From NCBI RefSeq assembly GCF_030056795.1, contig NZ_JASHKQ010000001.1, forward strand, positions 372,001 through 436,000: a DNA stretch of 64,000 bases. Reading direction: 5' to 3'. The notes beneath the pieces were generated by a model. The model saw nothing but the letters and a program-made list of their open reading frames with translations. It searched no databases and was not told the DNA's origin. Source of the DNA: Rhodococcus sp. IEGM 1381. GTDB taxonomy: Bacteria; Actinomycetota; Actinomycetes; Mycobacteriales; Mycobacteriaceae. Shown here in pieces: positions 16,559-26,292 of this stretch (position 1 is its first letter; each line of letters opens with the position of its first letter). The position numbers and the translations under genes are program-made.

Positions 16559-17962
16559 ATGACACGTCGTTCCCAGTCGTCCGCCGCCGCGGTGCTCCTG
16601 GCAGCAACAATCGCCTGCGCGGCGTGCGCGGCCGAGAAACAGCCGCCTCCGGCCGGCACCCCGGTCGACGGTGCCACCGGCGCGGCACCCGGTCTGGGAT
16701 GGACCCTGTCGCCCTCGGACCTCGACGTGTCGGACGGGCAATTCCGCGATCCCGTGCGAGGCAGCGAGACCGACTCGATGGAGTCCGGTTCCATCACCGA
16801 CGGGTCGACGGTCGTCACGCTCATCGGCCGTCCGGACGGACGGGAGTACCTCGACGCCGCCCTAGTTGGTCTCGATATCGCCGACGGGGCGGTGCGCTGG
16901 CGTGTTCCCGCGGACGACATCGTCGGTTGCGGCAAGGAGTTCGTCGACGAACAGATCGTCTGCTATCGCGGAGAAGGCTCGGGTTCCGAAATCCTCACTG
17001 TCGACGGTGAATCCGGCGAGTCGACCACTCTGGACGCAACATTCTCCATCACGAATCTGACGACGTCCGGCGGCCACGTCTACACCTCGCATGCGGCAGA
17101 TGATGATGATGCCGAGCCGACGGTATCGCGCGGCACCGCGGACGCTCTCGACGCAGACTGGTCGGTGCAGTTCGATTCGACGAACCCGCAGTCGGCCTCC
17201 ACCCTGCACACGGAGAACGGAATCGGACTGTTCGACGACGATCAGGGTCTGTTCGCCTTCGACCTCGACACCGGCGACAACCTCTGGTCCAGAACAGCTC
17301 CCGATTGCGCGCGCTCCGGCGCTGCCTCGCTCGATGGCAGAGTTCGGGTGGTACGGACGGACTGCTCCGACCCCAGCACCGTCACGGGTTCGGAGGTCGT
17401 CGATACCGATGGATCCGTCCTCGCGGCAACGGATTCCGTCACCGTGCAGCAACCCACATTCGATTCACCGTCGGAGGCCGGCCCCGTGCTACTCGGCACC
17501 GGCGGCTACCAGCCGCCCTATCCCGATCCGGTGTGGACCAATGACGTTCTGGTCTGGGCTGTTCCAGCAGATATCTCCGAACCCGCCGCGAAGTTCTTGG
17601 CAACGAACGGTCTCGCCTACGCCGTCGCGGGTTCGGTGGCGCTGCTCCGCAACAACGACACAGCCACCGAATCCGCAATCGACCTCGACACCGGAGCCAC
17701 GTTGTGGAGTCGCGAGTCGGGCGAATTCGCCGAGGTCGGCGCACTGGACGGCGGTGTCGCCACTCTCTTCGGCCCCGAGGTACTACGAGGCATCGACGTC
17801 AGAACCGGAAACATCGTCTGGGACATACCCACGACCGCACTCGACGACGAGGGAATCGATCTGCAGTCGTGGCCAGTGTTCGACCGAGTCGATGCTGACT
17901 CGATCTACACCGACTCCATTTACACCAGGGCACTGAGCATCTCGGTCCTACGAGCGATGTAG
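16559..17962 (+). CDS. Secreted PQQ-like beta-propeller lipoprotein
   Basis: This 467-residue protein is read from ATG 16559, after a GGGAG-type site; an upstream ATG at 16514 lies in the terminator trailer. The signal peptide ends in IACAACAAE, a probable lipobox. The mature part consists of repeated blades of the PQQ/YVTN type: GLDIADGAVRW, AFDLDTGDNLWS, AIDLDTGATLWS and GIDVRTGNIVWD are recognisable blade ends with the 'D..TG...W' pattern. No catalytic residues are evident. Such proteins are common on actinobacterial surfaces with unknown function. A second protein of the same kind is encoded at 44204-45586. Confidence 0.75.
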   Translation: MTRRSQSSAAAVLLAATIACAACAAEKQPPPAGTPVDGATGAAPGLGWTLSPSDLDVSDGQFRDPVRGSETDSMESGSITDGSTVVTLIGRPDGREYLDAALVGLDIADGAVRWRVPADDIVGCGKEFVDEQIVCYRGEGSGSEILTVDGESGESTTLDATFSITNLTTSGGHVYTSHAADDDDAEPTVSRGTADALDADWSVQFDSTNPQSASTLHTENGIGLFDDDQGLFAFDLDTGDNLWSRTAPDCARSGAASLDGRVRVVRTDCSDPSTVTGSEVVDTDGSVLAATDSVTVQQPTFDSPSEAGPVLLGTGGYQPPYPDPVWTNDVLVWAVPADISEPAAKFLATNGLAYAVAGSVALLRNNDTATESAIDLDTGATLWSRESGEFAEVGALDGGVATLFGPEVLRGIDVRTGNIVWDIPTTALDDEGIDLQSWPVFDRVDADSIYTDSIYTRALSISVLRAM

Positions 17963-17994
17963 AACCTCCCCCGCCTTCGGCGCTACGAGCCTGT

Positions 17995-19548
17995 CTACCG
18001 ACCCGGGATGTACTTCAGCGCCTTGACGAACGGCGGCATGATCTTCGCCCACAACTTCGGCGGAAGTCCGCGCGGTCCACCGAGATTGAGCAGACGCGTC
18101 GTGGCGATCGTCTGCGATTCCGTGTACTTGAGCAAACCCTCGGTGCCGTGCCTGCGGCCCATCCCGGACACGCCCATGCCGCCCATCGGCGCACCGGTGG
18201 TTCCCCACGTCGGCGCGTAGCCCTCGTCGACGTTCACGGTGCCCGAATGCAGCCGCGCCGCAATGGCTTCGCCCTGCGCCTTGGTCTTCGCCCACACACT
18301 GGCGTTGAGTCCGTACTCGGTGTCGTTGGCCTTCTCGATGGCCTCGTCGACGTCGGTGACGGGGTAGATCGAGACCAGCGGGCCGAAGGTCTCCGTTGCC
18401 GCGCACTCCATATCCTCGGTCACGTTCGCCAGTAAGGTCGGCTCGTAGAACAGCGGGCCGATGTCGGGGCGGGCTTTACCGCCTGCGATCACGGTAGCGC
18501 CCTTGACCTTTGCATCGTCGACGTGAGCCGAGACGGTCTTGATCTGGTCCTCGGAGATGAGGCTGCCCATTTCGACGCCGAATTCGTAGTCGGCTCCGAG
18601 GGTCATGTTGCGCACCCGCTGACCGAATTTTTCGGTGAACTCTGTGGCGATCGACTTCTCGACGTAGATACGTTCGATGGAGATACAGAGCTGGCCGGAG
18701 TTGGAGAAGCAGGCCCGGACGGCCGCGTCGGACACTTCCCGCAAGTTGGCGCCCTTGGCGACGATCATCGCGTTCTTGCCACCGAGCTCGGCCGAGAACC
18801 CGATGAGACGACGCCCCGCCTGCTCGGCCAGCAGCTGACCGGTGGCGGTGGAGCCGGTGAACATGACGTACTCGGTGTTCTCCACCAATGCGGTTCCCAC
18901 CACCGAACCCGGACCCGGCACCACGGCGAACAGGTCGCGGGGCAGGCCCGCCTTGTAGAGCAGTTCGACACATGCGAGGGCGCAGTACGGCGTCTGGCTG
19001 TCGGGCTTGAGTACCACTCCGTTGCCCGCCAGCAGGGCCGGAATAGCGTCCGACACTGCGAGTGTCATCGGGTAGTTCCATGGGGAGATGATCCCGACGA
19101 TTCCCTTGGGCTGATACCGGACTCGCGTCTTGGTCAGCACCGGCAGCATGCCGGTGACCTTCTTGGGTGCCAGCAGCTTCGCGGCGGTGCGCGCGTAGTG
19201 CCGCGAGGTCATCGCGATGTCGAGAACTTCCTCGAGAGCCGCGGCGCGGGACTTGCCGGTCTCGGCCTGCGCCATGTCCATCAGCTCGCCGCGGTGGGCG
19301 AGCACCAGGTCTCGGTAGCGGTGGAAGATCTCCGCCCGCTCGGACACCGGGCGCTTGGCCCATGCCGCCTGAGCTGCGCGAGCGCGTGCAATCGCTGCCG
19401 TCGCATCGGCAGCGGTACCGACCGGGATGGTCGCCATCTCCTTGCCGGTGAACACCTCGGTGATCGTTTTCGTCGGCCGCGATTCGGCGTCGGGAATGGC
19501 GATGAGATCAGCGAGCCGGGAGAAGGTCGAGGCGGACGGTGCAGGCAT
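17995..19548 (-). CDS. gabD2: Succinate-semialdehyde dehydrogenase (NADP+), GabD2 type
   Basis: This 517-residue protein is full length for the GabD2 group (M. tuberculosis GabD2 is about the same size). It has the aldehyde dehydrogenase core: GIISPWNYPM (near 152-161), VLKPDSQTPY, the FTGSTATG nucleotide loop, the general base in ELGGKN (Glu254) and the catalytic Cys in NSGQLC (Cys288). It oxidises succinic semialdehyde to succinate in the GABA shunt or in an oxoglutarate-decarboxylase bypass. The gene stands alone; the promoter would lie in the 155-bp gap shared with the divergent lipase gene. Confidence 0.88.
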   Translation of the reverse strand: MPAPSASTFSRLADLIAIPDAESRPTKTITEVFTGKEMATIPVGTAADATAAIARARAAQAAWAKRPVSERAEIFHRYRDLVLAHRGELMDMAQAETGKSRAAALEEVLDIAMTSRHYARTAAKLLAPKKVTGMLPVLTKTRVRYQPKGIVGIISPWNYPMTLAVSDAIPALLAGNGVVLKPDSQTPYCALACVELLYKAGLPRDLFAVVPGPGSVVGTALVENTEYVMFTGSTATGQLLAEQAGRRLIGFSAELGGKNAMIVAKGANLREVSDAAVRACFSNSGQLCISIERIYVEKSIATEFTEKFGQRVRNMTLGADYEFGVEMGSLISEDQIKTVSAHVDDAKVKGATVIAGGKARPDIGPLFYEPTLLANVTEDMECAATETFGPLVSIYPVTDVDEAIEKANDTEYGLNASVWAKTKAQGEAIAARLHSGTVNVDEGYAPTWGTTGAPMGGMGVSGMGRRHGTEGLLKYTESQTIATTRLLNLGGPRGLPPKLWAKIMPPFVKALKYIPGR

Positions 19549-19703
19549 TTCGATGTCCCTACTGGTGAGTAGTGTTCGGAGTAACAGACAACCTACCTGG
19601 TCTTCGGCTCAGTTCACAGGGTCGAAGTCGGCCCATCCTGTGGCACGATGGGCAGTGGTCTGCCGGACGTCGGGGCGTACGGAGCTACTGGGGTGGGAAT
19701 TAC

Positions 19704-20909
19704 ATGCGCAAGGCATTCGTTTTGGCCGGAGCTGCAGCATTGATGTTGTCGTTCGCAGGGTCGGCTCAAGCAGATCCTCTTCAGGACTTCATCTCGCCGC
19801 CGAGCGATCCCGCTGCGTACCTCCCCACCTCACTCGGTGATCCCTGGTTCGATCCGCCTGCCGGCTACGAGAATCTCCAGCCCGGCGCTGTCCTCAACCG
19901 ACGAGATGTCGCGGTGACACCCGGGGCGTCGTCGGTGCAGTTGCTCTTCCGCTCGACCGACTCCAAGAACCGGCCCATCGCGGCGGCGACGACTGTTCTG
20001 ACTCCCAACGCGCCGTGGACCGGAGGCGGTGACCGTCCCGTCATCGCGTACAACGAGGCAACGGACTCGCTCGGAAACGAGTGCGCGCCGTCGTACACAC
20101 TCCCCCGCGGCAACAACAAAGAGATCGATCAGGTAAGGATTCTGCTCGACCGGGGCTACACCGTGGTCGTCACCGACTATCAGGGTCCACGGCAGGCCTA
20201 CTCGGCCGGCCTCGTCTCCGGACACACCGTGCTCGACGGCCTCCGAGCCTCCCAGAGCGCAGGAGTGGGCGCGGATGCACCGATCGGCATCACCGGCTAC
20301 TCCGGCGGTGCCATCGCCTCGGGTTGGGCAGCGCAGTTGGCCCCCGAATACGCACCGGAGTTGAACATCGCCGGCGTCGCGTTCGGCGGTCCGCCGACCG
20401 ACTACAAGATTCTGCAGACCTCGTTGAACGGTCAGATCGGATCGGGCTTGTTCACTGCGGCGACGATCGGATTGTCCCGGGAGTACCCCGAGATGCGGCA
20501 GCTCGCCAACGACAACGGCAAGCGGCTGGCTCTGGCGCAGAAGGATCAATGCGTAGATGTGTTGTCCTACACGGGACTACTGCTGTTGGACCAGCGAAAC
20601 CTCTCCAACGTCCCTGATGTCTTCGAGCATCCGATCACCAAGGCCATCGTCGAGGAAAACCGGATGGGCCAGAAGAAGCCGGACGCGCCGGTGTACATCT
20701 ACCAGGGCCTGCAGGACTTCCTCATCCCCAAGGAAGGGCCCGAGGCCGTGCAGGACCAGTGGTGCGCCGCAGGCGCTTCGGTCCATCTCGAAGAGGTCCC
20801 GGGAGATCACACACTCGCCCAGTCCAACGGCCGTCCCGGCGCATACGATTGGCTCGCGCAACGCCTCGCCGGCGTGCCGACCTCCGGTTGCGAACGCGTC
20901 ATCAGGTAG
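19704..20909 (+). CDS. Secreted lipase of the LIP family
   Basis: This 401-residue protein is read from ATG 19704 so that the chain begins with a clean signal peptide ending in GSAQA. It is an alpha/beta hydrolase of the secretory lipase (LIP, PF03583-like) family: the nucleophile is Ser200 in GYSGGA, the acid should be the Asp in YQGLQDFLIP and the base the His in GDHTLAQ. Cys127, Cys307, Cys352 and Cys376 or nearby residues may form disulphides. It probably hydrolyses acylglycerols or wax-type esters outside the cell. Its stop codon touches the first of two 33-bp repeats. Confidence 0.85.
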   Translation: MRKAFVLAGAAALMLSFAGSAQADPLQDFISPPSDPAAYLPTSLGDPWFDPPAGYENLQPGAVLNRRDVAVTPGASSVQLLFRSTDSKNRPIAAATTVLTPNAPWTGGGDRPVIAYNEATDSLGNECAPSYTLPRGNNKEIDQVRILLDRGYTVVVTDYQGPRQAYSAGLVSGHTVLDGLRASQSAGVGADAPIGITGYSGGAIASGWAAQLAPEYAPELNIAGVAFGGPPTDYKILQTSLNGQIGSGLFTAATIGLSREYPEMRQLANDNGKRLALAQKDQCVDVLSYTGLLLLDQRNLSNVPDVFEHPITKAIVEENRMGQKKPDAPVYIYQGLQDFLIPKEGPEAVQDQWCAAGASVHLEEVPGDHTLAQSNGRPGAYDWLAQRLAGVPTSGCERVIR

Positions 20910-20973
20910 GAGTGGAGCCTGCGGAACGACCCGGGAGGCTAGGAGTGGAGCCTGCGGAACGACCCTGGAGGCT
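20908..20973 (+). repeat. Two tandem copies of the 33-bp intergenic repeat
   Basis: Units at 20908-20940 and 20941-20973 are head-to-tail and differ at one position. They match the single copy at 1801-1833. The first unit starts inside the lipase stop codon; the second ends 35 bp before the TipA-like gene. Confidence 0.85.
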
Positions 20974-21008
20974 CGCAACTTGACCCTCACGCCACGGGAG
21001 GCAGCACA

Positions 21009-21803
21009 GTGTCCTTCGTGAGTGATTCGTCCGCGAACGGTTCGGCAGGTATGCAGGTCGGCGCGGTCTCGAAGTTGGTGGGTGTCAGCGTCAGAACGCT
21101 GCATCATTACGACGAGATCGCGTTGGTGGTGCCGTCTGGGAGAACCCCCAAGGGCTATCGGACGTATTCGTCGGTCGATGTCGAACGGCTGCATCAGGTA
21201 CTGACCTACCGCGAACTCGGGTTTCCGCTCGAGGTCATTGCAGCGTTGCTCGACGATCCGGCGGTCGACGCGATGGCGCATCTACGTCGGCAACGCGACC
21301 TGCTCAGCGAGCGGATCGATCACTTGCACGCAATGGCTGCGGCCGTGGACAAGATGATGGAGGCGAAGAAGATGGGTATGCAACTGACTCCCGAGGAGCA
21401 GCGCGAAATTTTCGGCGACAACTGGCCCGGCGAGGAGTACGCCGAGGAAGCCGAGCAACGCTGGGGCGAGACCGACGAGTGGAAGCAGTCGCAGCAGCGA
21501 ACGGCGTCGTTCACCAAGGACGATTGGAAGGCCGTCAAGGCCGAAACGGATCTTCTCGAGGCGGATCTCGCGGCCGCGATGCAGCGGGGTGTGTCGCCCG
21601 ATTCCGCCGAGGCCGGGTTACTGGCCGAGCGTCATCGGGCTTCCATCGAGCGGTACTACGACTGCGGTTACGAGATGCAGGTGAACCTGGCGGAGATGTA
21701 TATCGCCGACGAGCGATTTGCCAAGCATTACAACGATATTGCTGCCGGACTTGCGCAGTACCTTCGCGACGTCATTGTCGCGAACGCTGCTCGTCAGGGT
21801 TGA
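21009..21803 (+). CDS. MerR-family regulator with TipAS-type effector domain
   Basis: This 264-residue protein has a MerR helix-turn-helix (about 14-80: VGAVSKLVGVSVRTLHHYDE), a coiled-coil dimerisation helix (about 85-115) and a C-terminal TipAS-like helical domain (about 130-260) with a globin-like antibiotic-binding fold. TipA proteins bind thiopeptides or other multidrug ligands and activate transcription. GTG 21009 is chosen because GGGAGG lies 6-7 nt upstream. Its 3' end overlaps the convergent whiB gene by 32 bp. Confidence 0.88.
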   Translation: MSFVSDSSANGSAGMQVGAVSKLVGVSVRTLHHYDEIALVVPSGRTPKGYRTYSSVDVERLHQVLTYRELGFPLEVIAALLDDPAVDAMAHLRRQRDLLSERIDHLHAMAAAVDKMMEAKKMGMQLTPEEQREIFGDNWPGEEYAEEAEQRWGETDEWKQSQQRTASFTKDDWKAVKAETDLLEADLAAAMQRGVSPDSAEAGLLAERHRASIERYYDCGYEMQVNLAEMYIADERFAKHYNDIAAGLAQYLRDVIVANAARQG

Positions 21804-22071
21804 CGCCAGCCATCGCGGACCGCTCGTGTGCGGTCGATCCACCCCAGACTCCATGCCTTTCGTCCGTGTCGAGTGCGTGTTGCAGACAACGCACGATCAC
21901 AGGGCATCGACTGCACACGAGCTTGGCCTGTCGCTCCAGGTTTCTCAGCGAGTATCCCCGCAGCCCCAGGGGTGGGTAGAACATCGAAACCGGCATCGAG
22001 CGGCAGGCGGCATTCATCTGCCAATCCCAGTGTTCGGAGATCGTTTGCAGTGCTTGCGCTTTCATCGGCAC
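21772..22071 (-). CDS. WhiB-family iron-sulphur transcription factor
   Basis: This 99-residue protein has the four WhiB cysteines (C23, C53, C56, C62; CxxC-x5-C pattern) that hold a [4Fe-4S] cluster, followed by the GVWGG turn (74-78) and a short basic C-terminus for DNA contact. The N-terminal WDWQMNAACR is typical. A purine-rich site (AGAGGTGGA) precedes the start. WhiB proteins sense redox or NO and bind the principal sigma factor. It lies just downstream of the frameshifted amidohydrolase on the same strand and may be co-transcribed with it. Which WhiB class it belongs to I cannot say. Confidence 0.9.
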   Translation of the reverse strand: MPMKAQALQTISEHWDWQMNAACRSMPVSMFYPPLGLRGYSLRNLERQAKLVCSRCPVIVRCLQHALDTDERHGVWGGSTAHERSAMAGVNPDEQRSRQ

Positions 22072-22088
22072 AATCCACCTCTTCCGGA

Positions 22089-23128
22089 TCAGAGATCGAG
22101 CAGTCGGCGGGCGTTGCCGGAGGTGGCCGCGCGCCAGTTCTCGAGTCCGCCGTTCGCGGCACCGGCGTCGAGGGATCGCAGTTGCTCCTGCACGCCGGAG
22201 ATCGGCGTGAAGCAGTAGTCACTGCCGTACACCAGCCGATCGGGTCCGACGGTGGACAACAGCGCGGGCAGCTGCCGCGGGACCGGCGTGCCGGCGAGGT
22301 CGAACCACAAGCGCTGCAGTACATCCGGCGTCGTCGGCGCCCCAAGCCGACCTGTGTCCGAAAGAAGTCGACCCGATCCGCCAGTAGCGGCAGTACCCCG
22401 CCTCCGTGAGTGAACACCCAACGGATGTTCGGGAATCGGTCGACCACACCCAACAGAATCAGGTCGACGACGGTTCGTGCTGTGTCGAAGAGGAATTCGA
22501 TCATCGGTGCCGGGCGCCCGAGAGAGACTGCAGCAGAATTCGGCGGCGACGTCGGATGCACGAACACGACTGCCGATCGCGCATCCAACGCGGCGAGCAG
22601 CGGCGTCAGCACGGCGTTGCCCAGGTACATTCCGCCGGCGTTCGACATCACCGTCACTCCGTCGGCACCGAGCTGATCGAGCGCACGGATGGCCTCGACC
22701 GTCGAGTCGACGACGTTCGGCAGCGGTAGCGATGCGAAAAGTCCGAGGCGTGGCTGACCCTCGACCACCCCGGCCCCGAAGTCGTTGACGCGTCGTGCAA
22801 GGTCGGCAGCCTTGCCGTCGTTGCCGAAATGCACTCCGGGCGACGAGACGGACAAGATCGCACTGTCGATGCCGCAGCCGTCCATCATCTGCAGGTGTTC
22901 GCCCACCGACCAGCTCGGCCACTTCGGCATGCCGTCGGGAAACGCGATGCCCGACGCAAGGGCCTCCCTCAGGTAGAAGTCGGGAACCATATGAGAATGG
23001 ACGTCGATCACCCAGCCGGTGCCTGGAGTGGGCGTTGCCGATGCCGTTGCTGACGTCATCGCTGAGAGGGCGGCACCCGAGATCGTTGCGGCACCGAGCG
23101 CTCCGAGCAGGGTTCTGCGATCGATCAC
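22089..23128 (-). pseudogene. Tat-exported amidohydrolase, frameshifted
   Basis: The gene reads from GTG 23128 (AGAAGGA 7-8 nt upstream) with a twin-arginine signal (DRRTLLGALGAATISG) and an amidohydrolase-2 domain: VIDVHSHM carries the first metal ligands and WVFTHGGG the third. At about 22340-22343 (CCCC on the plus strand) the reading frame is lost: the reading continues in another frame as GAPTTPDVLQRLWFDLAG ... RLVYGSDYCFTP to a stop at 22089. One missing base in the G-run (minus strand) would restore the full protein of about 345 residues. Both halves keep good family similarity, so the lesion is recent, a sequencing error, or a programmed shift. Family enzymes decarboxylate or hydrolyse small carboxylic substrates. 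Confidence 0.75.
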
Positions 23129-23235
23129 AGTCGAAGTCCTTCTGTCGGCATCCGTAACTGACGCTATCGTCACATATGAGATAAACCGCAGTCAACGGTG
23201 ACTTCTACCAACTCCGGTGGGACTAGCATTGCGCG

Positions 23236-23619
23236 ATGACCACCGAACGCACGACGCCCACCCCCCTGCAGTTTCTGGGCTATTCGTTCGGACGCACCCT
23301 GCCCGAGTCGATGCAGGACTGGGTTCGCAAGGATCTCGTGGGCAACGGTGCCCAGGTCCGCTACATCGCCCGATTCATCGTGCCGATCATTCCGCTACTG
23401 CTGCTCTTCCTGCTGATTCCGGGTCCGCTGTGGATGTCGCTCGCGATGATGTCGCTGCTGTTCATCCCGCTGGTGTACTTCTCGATTGCCCTGATGAACG
23501 TCTATCGGCGGCATCGTCTGCTGATCCACGGCCTCGACCCGCAGTTGATCAACGCCAAGGCGCAGAGCCGCGTCGACCGCACTCGCGACGACTACGAACG
23601 GCGTCACGGCCGGGGCTGA
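23236..23619 (+). CDS. DUF5313-like small membrane protein
   Basis: This 127-residue protein has two adjacent membrane helices (about 44-66 and 68-88) flanked by a soluble N-terminus with LQFLGYSFGRTLPESMQDWV and a basic C-terminus (RRHRLLIHGLDP ... RDDYERRHGRG). It resembles the actinobacterial DUF5313 family, of unknown function. TAGCAT ends 6 nt before the ATG, so the mRNA is probably leaderless. It is 24 bp upstream of the RraA gene, which however has its own leaderless-type promoter. Confidence 0.7.
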   Translation: MTTERTTPTPLQFLGYSFGRTLPESMQDWVRKDLVGNGAQVRYIARFIVPIIPLLLLFLLIPGPLWMSLAMMSLLFIPLVYFSIALMNVYRRHRLLIHGLDPQLINAKAQSRVDRTRDDYERRHGRG

Positions 23620-23643
23620 TGAGCGAGCGATAGTCTGTGCCGC

Positions 23644-24123
23644 ATGACTTCACCTGTGGAATTCAAGGCAACAGCTGATCTGGCCGACGAGATCGGTCCC
23701 GAGATCCGCAGCTGCGACACCCAGTTCATCCAGTTCGGCAATCACACCGAGTTCGCGGGACCGATCACCACCATCCGCTGCTTCCAGGACAACCTACTGG
23801 TCAAGCAGACGCTCGGCGAGCCCGGCAACGGTGGCGTCCTGGTGGTCGACGGCGATGCCAGCGTTCACACCGCCCTCGTCGGCGACATCATCGCCGGCCG
23901 CGGCGTCACCAACGGTTGGGCGGGCGTCATCGTCAACGGTGCGGTGCGCGACTCCGCGATCCTGCGCACACTCGAGATCGGTGTCAAAGCGCTGGGGACC
24001 AACCCGCGCAAGAGCACGCAAACCGGCTCGGGTGAGAAGAACGTACCCGTGAGCTTCGGCGGCATCACATTCAACCCGGGAGAGATCGTCTACAGCGACC
24101 ACGACGGCGTAGTCGCGGTCTAG
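23644..24123 (+). CDS. rraA: RraA-family protein (RNase E regulator-like / HMG aldolase fold)
   Basis: This 159-residue protein is close in length to E. coli RraA. It shows the family core: [62 protein letters not shown] and GTNPRKS. Proteins of this fold either inhibit RNase E or act as 4-hydroxy-4-methyl-2-oxoglutarate/oxaloacetate lyases, for which the Arg/Asp in NGAVRD and the GD loop bind metal and substrate. Short stand-alone actinobacterial members are usually labelled ribonuclease regulators; enzymatic activity is possible. TAGTCT lies 7 nt before the ATG (leaderless type). A terminator follows. Confidence 0.88.
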   Translation: MTSPVEFKATADLADEIGPEIRSCDTQFIQFGNHTEFAGPITTIRCFQDNLLVKQTLGEPGNGGVLVVDGDASVHTALVGDIIAGRGVTNGWAGVIVNGAVRDSAILRTLEIGVKALGTNPRKSTQTGSGEKNVPVSFGGITFNPGEIVYSDHDGVVAV

Positions 24124-24133
24124 GCCGACGCGA

Positions 24134-24159
24134 AAGGGACGGCGGGCGCGCCGTCCCTT
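24134..24159. terminator. Bidirectional-type terminator between rraA and the hydrolase gene
   Basis: AAGGGACGGCG (24134-24144) pairs perfectly with CGCCGTCCCTT (24149-24159) around a 4-nt loop. It sits between two convergent genes and can serve both. Confidence 0.8.
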
Positions 24160-24174
24160 CCTGCGGTGTCGGTC

Positions 24175-25678
<1,504 letters not shown>

Positions 25679-25723
25679 AGCGGCCCTGGTGCGGACTGCC
25701 CTGAACATGTCACACTCGATGCC

Positions 25724-26092
25724 ATGAAGGCATTTGGCCCAGCCGTTCCGATTCTGCGCATTTTCGACGATGTCGAAGCGCGCGCGTTCTATCTGGACTA
25801 TCTGGGCTTTTCGGTCGAATGGGAACATCGATTCGAGCCGGATCTGCCGCTGTACATTCGCATTTCACGCGGCGAGTGCATCCTGGATCTGTCCCAGCAC
25901 TACGGAGACGGCACCCCGGGATCGTCCGTCTGGATACCGATCGTGGATGTCGTGTCCTTCAATGCCGAACTGCTGCAGAAGAACAACCCACGCAGCCGAC
26001 CCGGAATCGATCACACTGCGCCGGGTGGGCCGACCATGACAGTGATAGACCCGTTCTCGAATCATCTCAGCTTCTGCCAGGTCGATCGCTGA
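25724..26092 (+). CDS. Glyoxalase-superfamily protein (VOC domain)
   Basis: This 122-residue protein has the VOC layout: PILRIFDDVEARAFYLDYLGFSVEWEHR in the first module, ISRGECILDLSQHYGDG with the family 'H.GDG' loop, and a second module ending in DPFSNHLSFCQ. Family members of this exact type (GloB-like 'glyoxalase superfamily') are often annotated in bleomycin-resistance context, but no specific ligand is readable. It is separate from the downstream attenuator region, which has its own promoter-like sequence. Confidence 0.8.
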   Translation: MKAFGPAVPILRIFDDVEARAFYLDYLGFSVEWEHRFEPDLPLYIRISRGECILDLSQHYGDGTPGSSVWIPIVDVVSFNAELLQKNNPRSRPGIDHTAPGGPTMTVIDPFSNHLSFCQVDR

Positions 26093-26135
26093 CGGCCCTT
26101 GCCAGCTGTCACACTAGCGTTGTACCGTCGAATCC

Positions 26136-26192
26136 ATGATGCACCTGCAGCCATTGACGACGACGCCGGTTTTCTTCCGGCGTCCGAACTAG
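26136..26192 (+). CDS. Leader peptide with three consecutive Thr codons (Thr attenuator)
   Basis: The 18-codon frame MMHLQPLTTTPVFFRRPN ends at TAG 26190-26192. Three Thr codons, all ACG (26157-26165), stand in a row exactly before and into a hairpin arm (26162-26169). Upstream, TAGCGT (26115-26120) is a possible -10 element. The frame is followed by a terminator hairpin and then a ThrRS-like gene, the arrangement of ribosome-mediated attenuators. The peptide itself is expected to have no function. A start at the second ATG (26139) is equally possible. Confidence 0.75.
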   Translation: MMHLQPLTTTPVFFRRPN

Positions 26193-26244
26193 GCCTGTAC
26201 CGCCCCTGTTTCGACGAACCCCGGGAGTTGTTGCCCCGGGGTTC
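26162..26244 (+). promoter_or_regulatory. Transcription attenuator: pause hairpin, antiterminator and terminator
   Basis: Three alternative pairings are visible. (1) GACGCCGG (26162-26169) with CCGGCGTC (26177-26184), perfect 8 bp, overlapping the Thr codons. (2) 26177-26186 with 26215-26224, 8 of 10 pairs, an antiterminator. (3) GAACCCCGGG (26216-26225) with CCCGGGGTTC (26235-26244), perfect 10 bp, followed by TTG, a terminator. A ribosome stalled at Thr codons would mask the first arm, free the second to form the antiterminator, and permit transcription of the ThrRS-like gene; with ample Thr-tRNA the terminator would form. Confidence 0.72.
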
Positions 26245-26292
26245 TTGCATATCTGGGCACTTCTTCTGGGCCACAGCAGAAGTGGAGTACCC

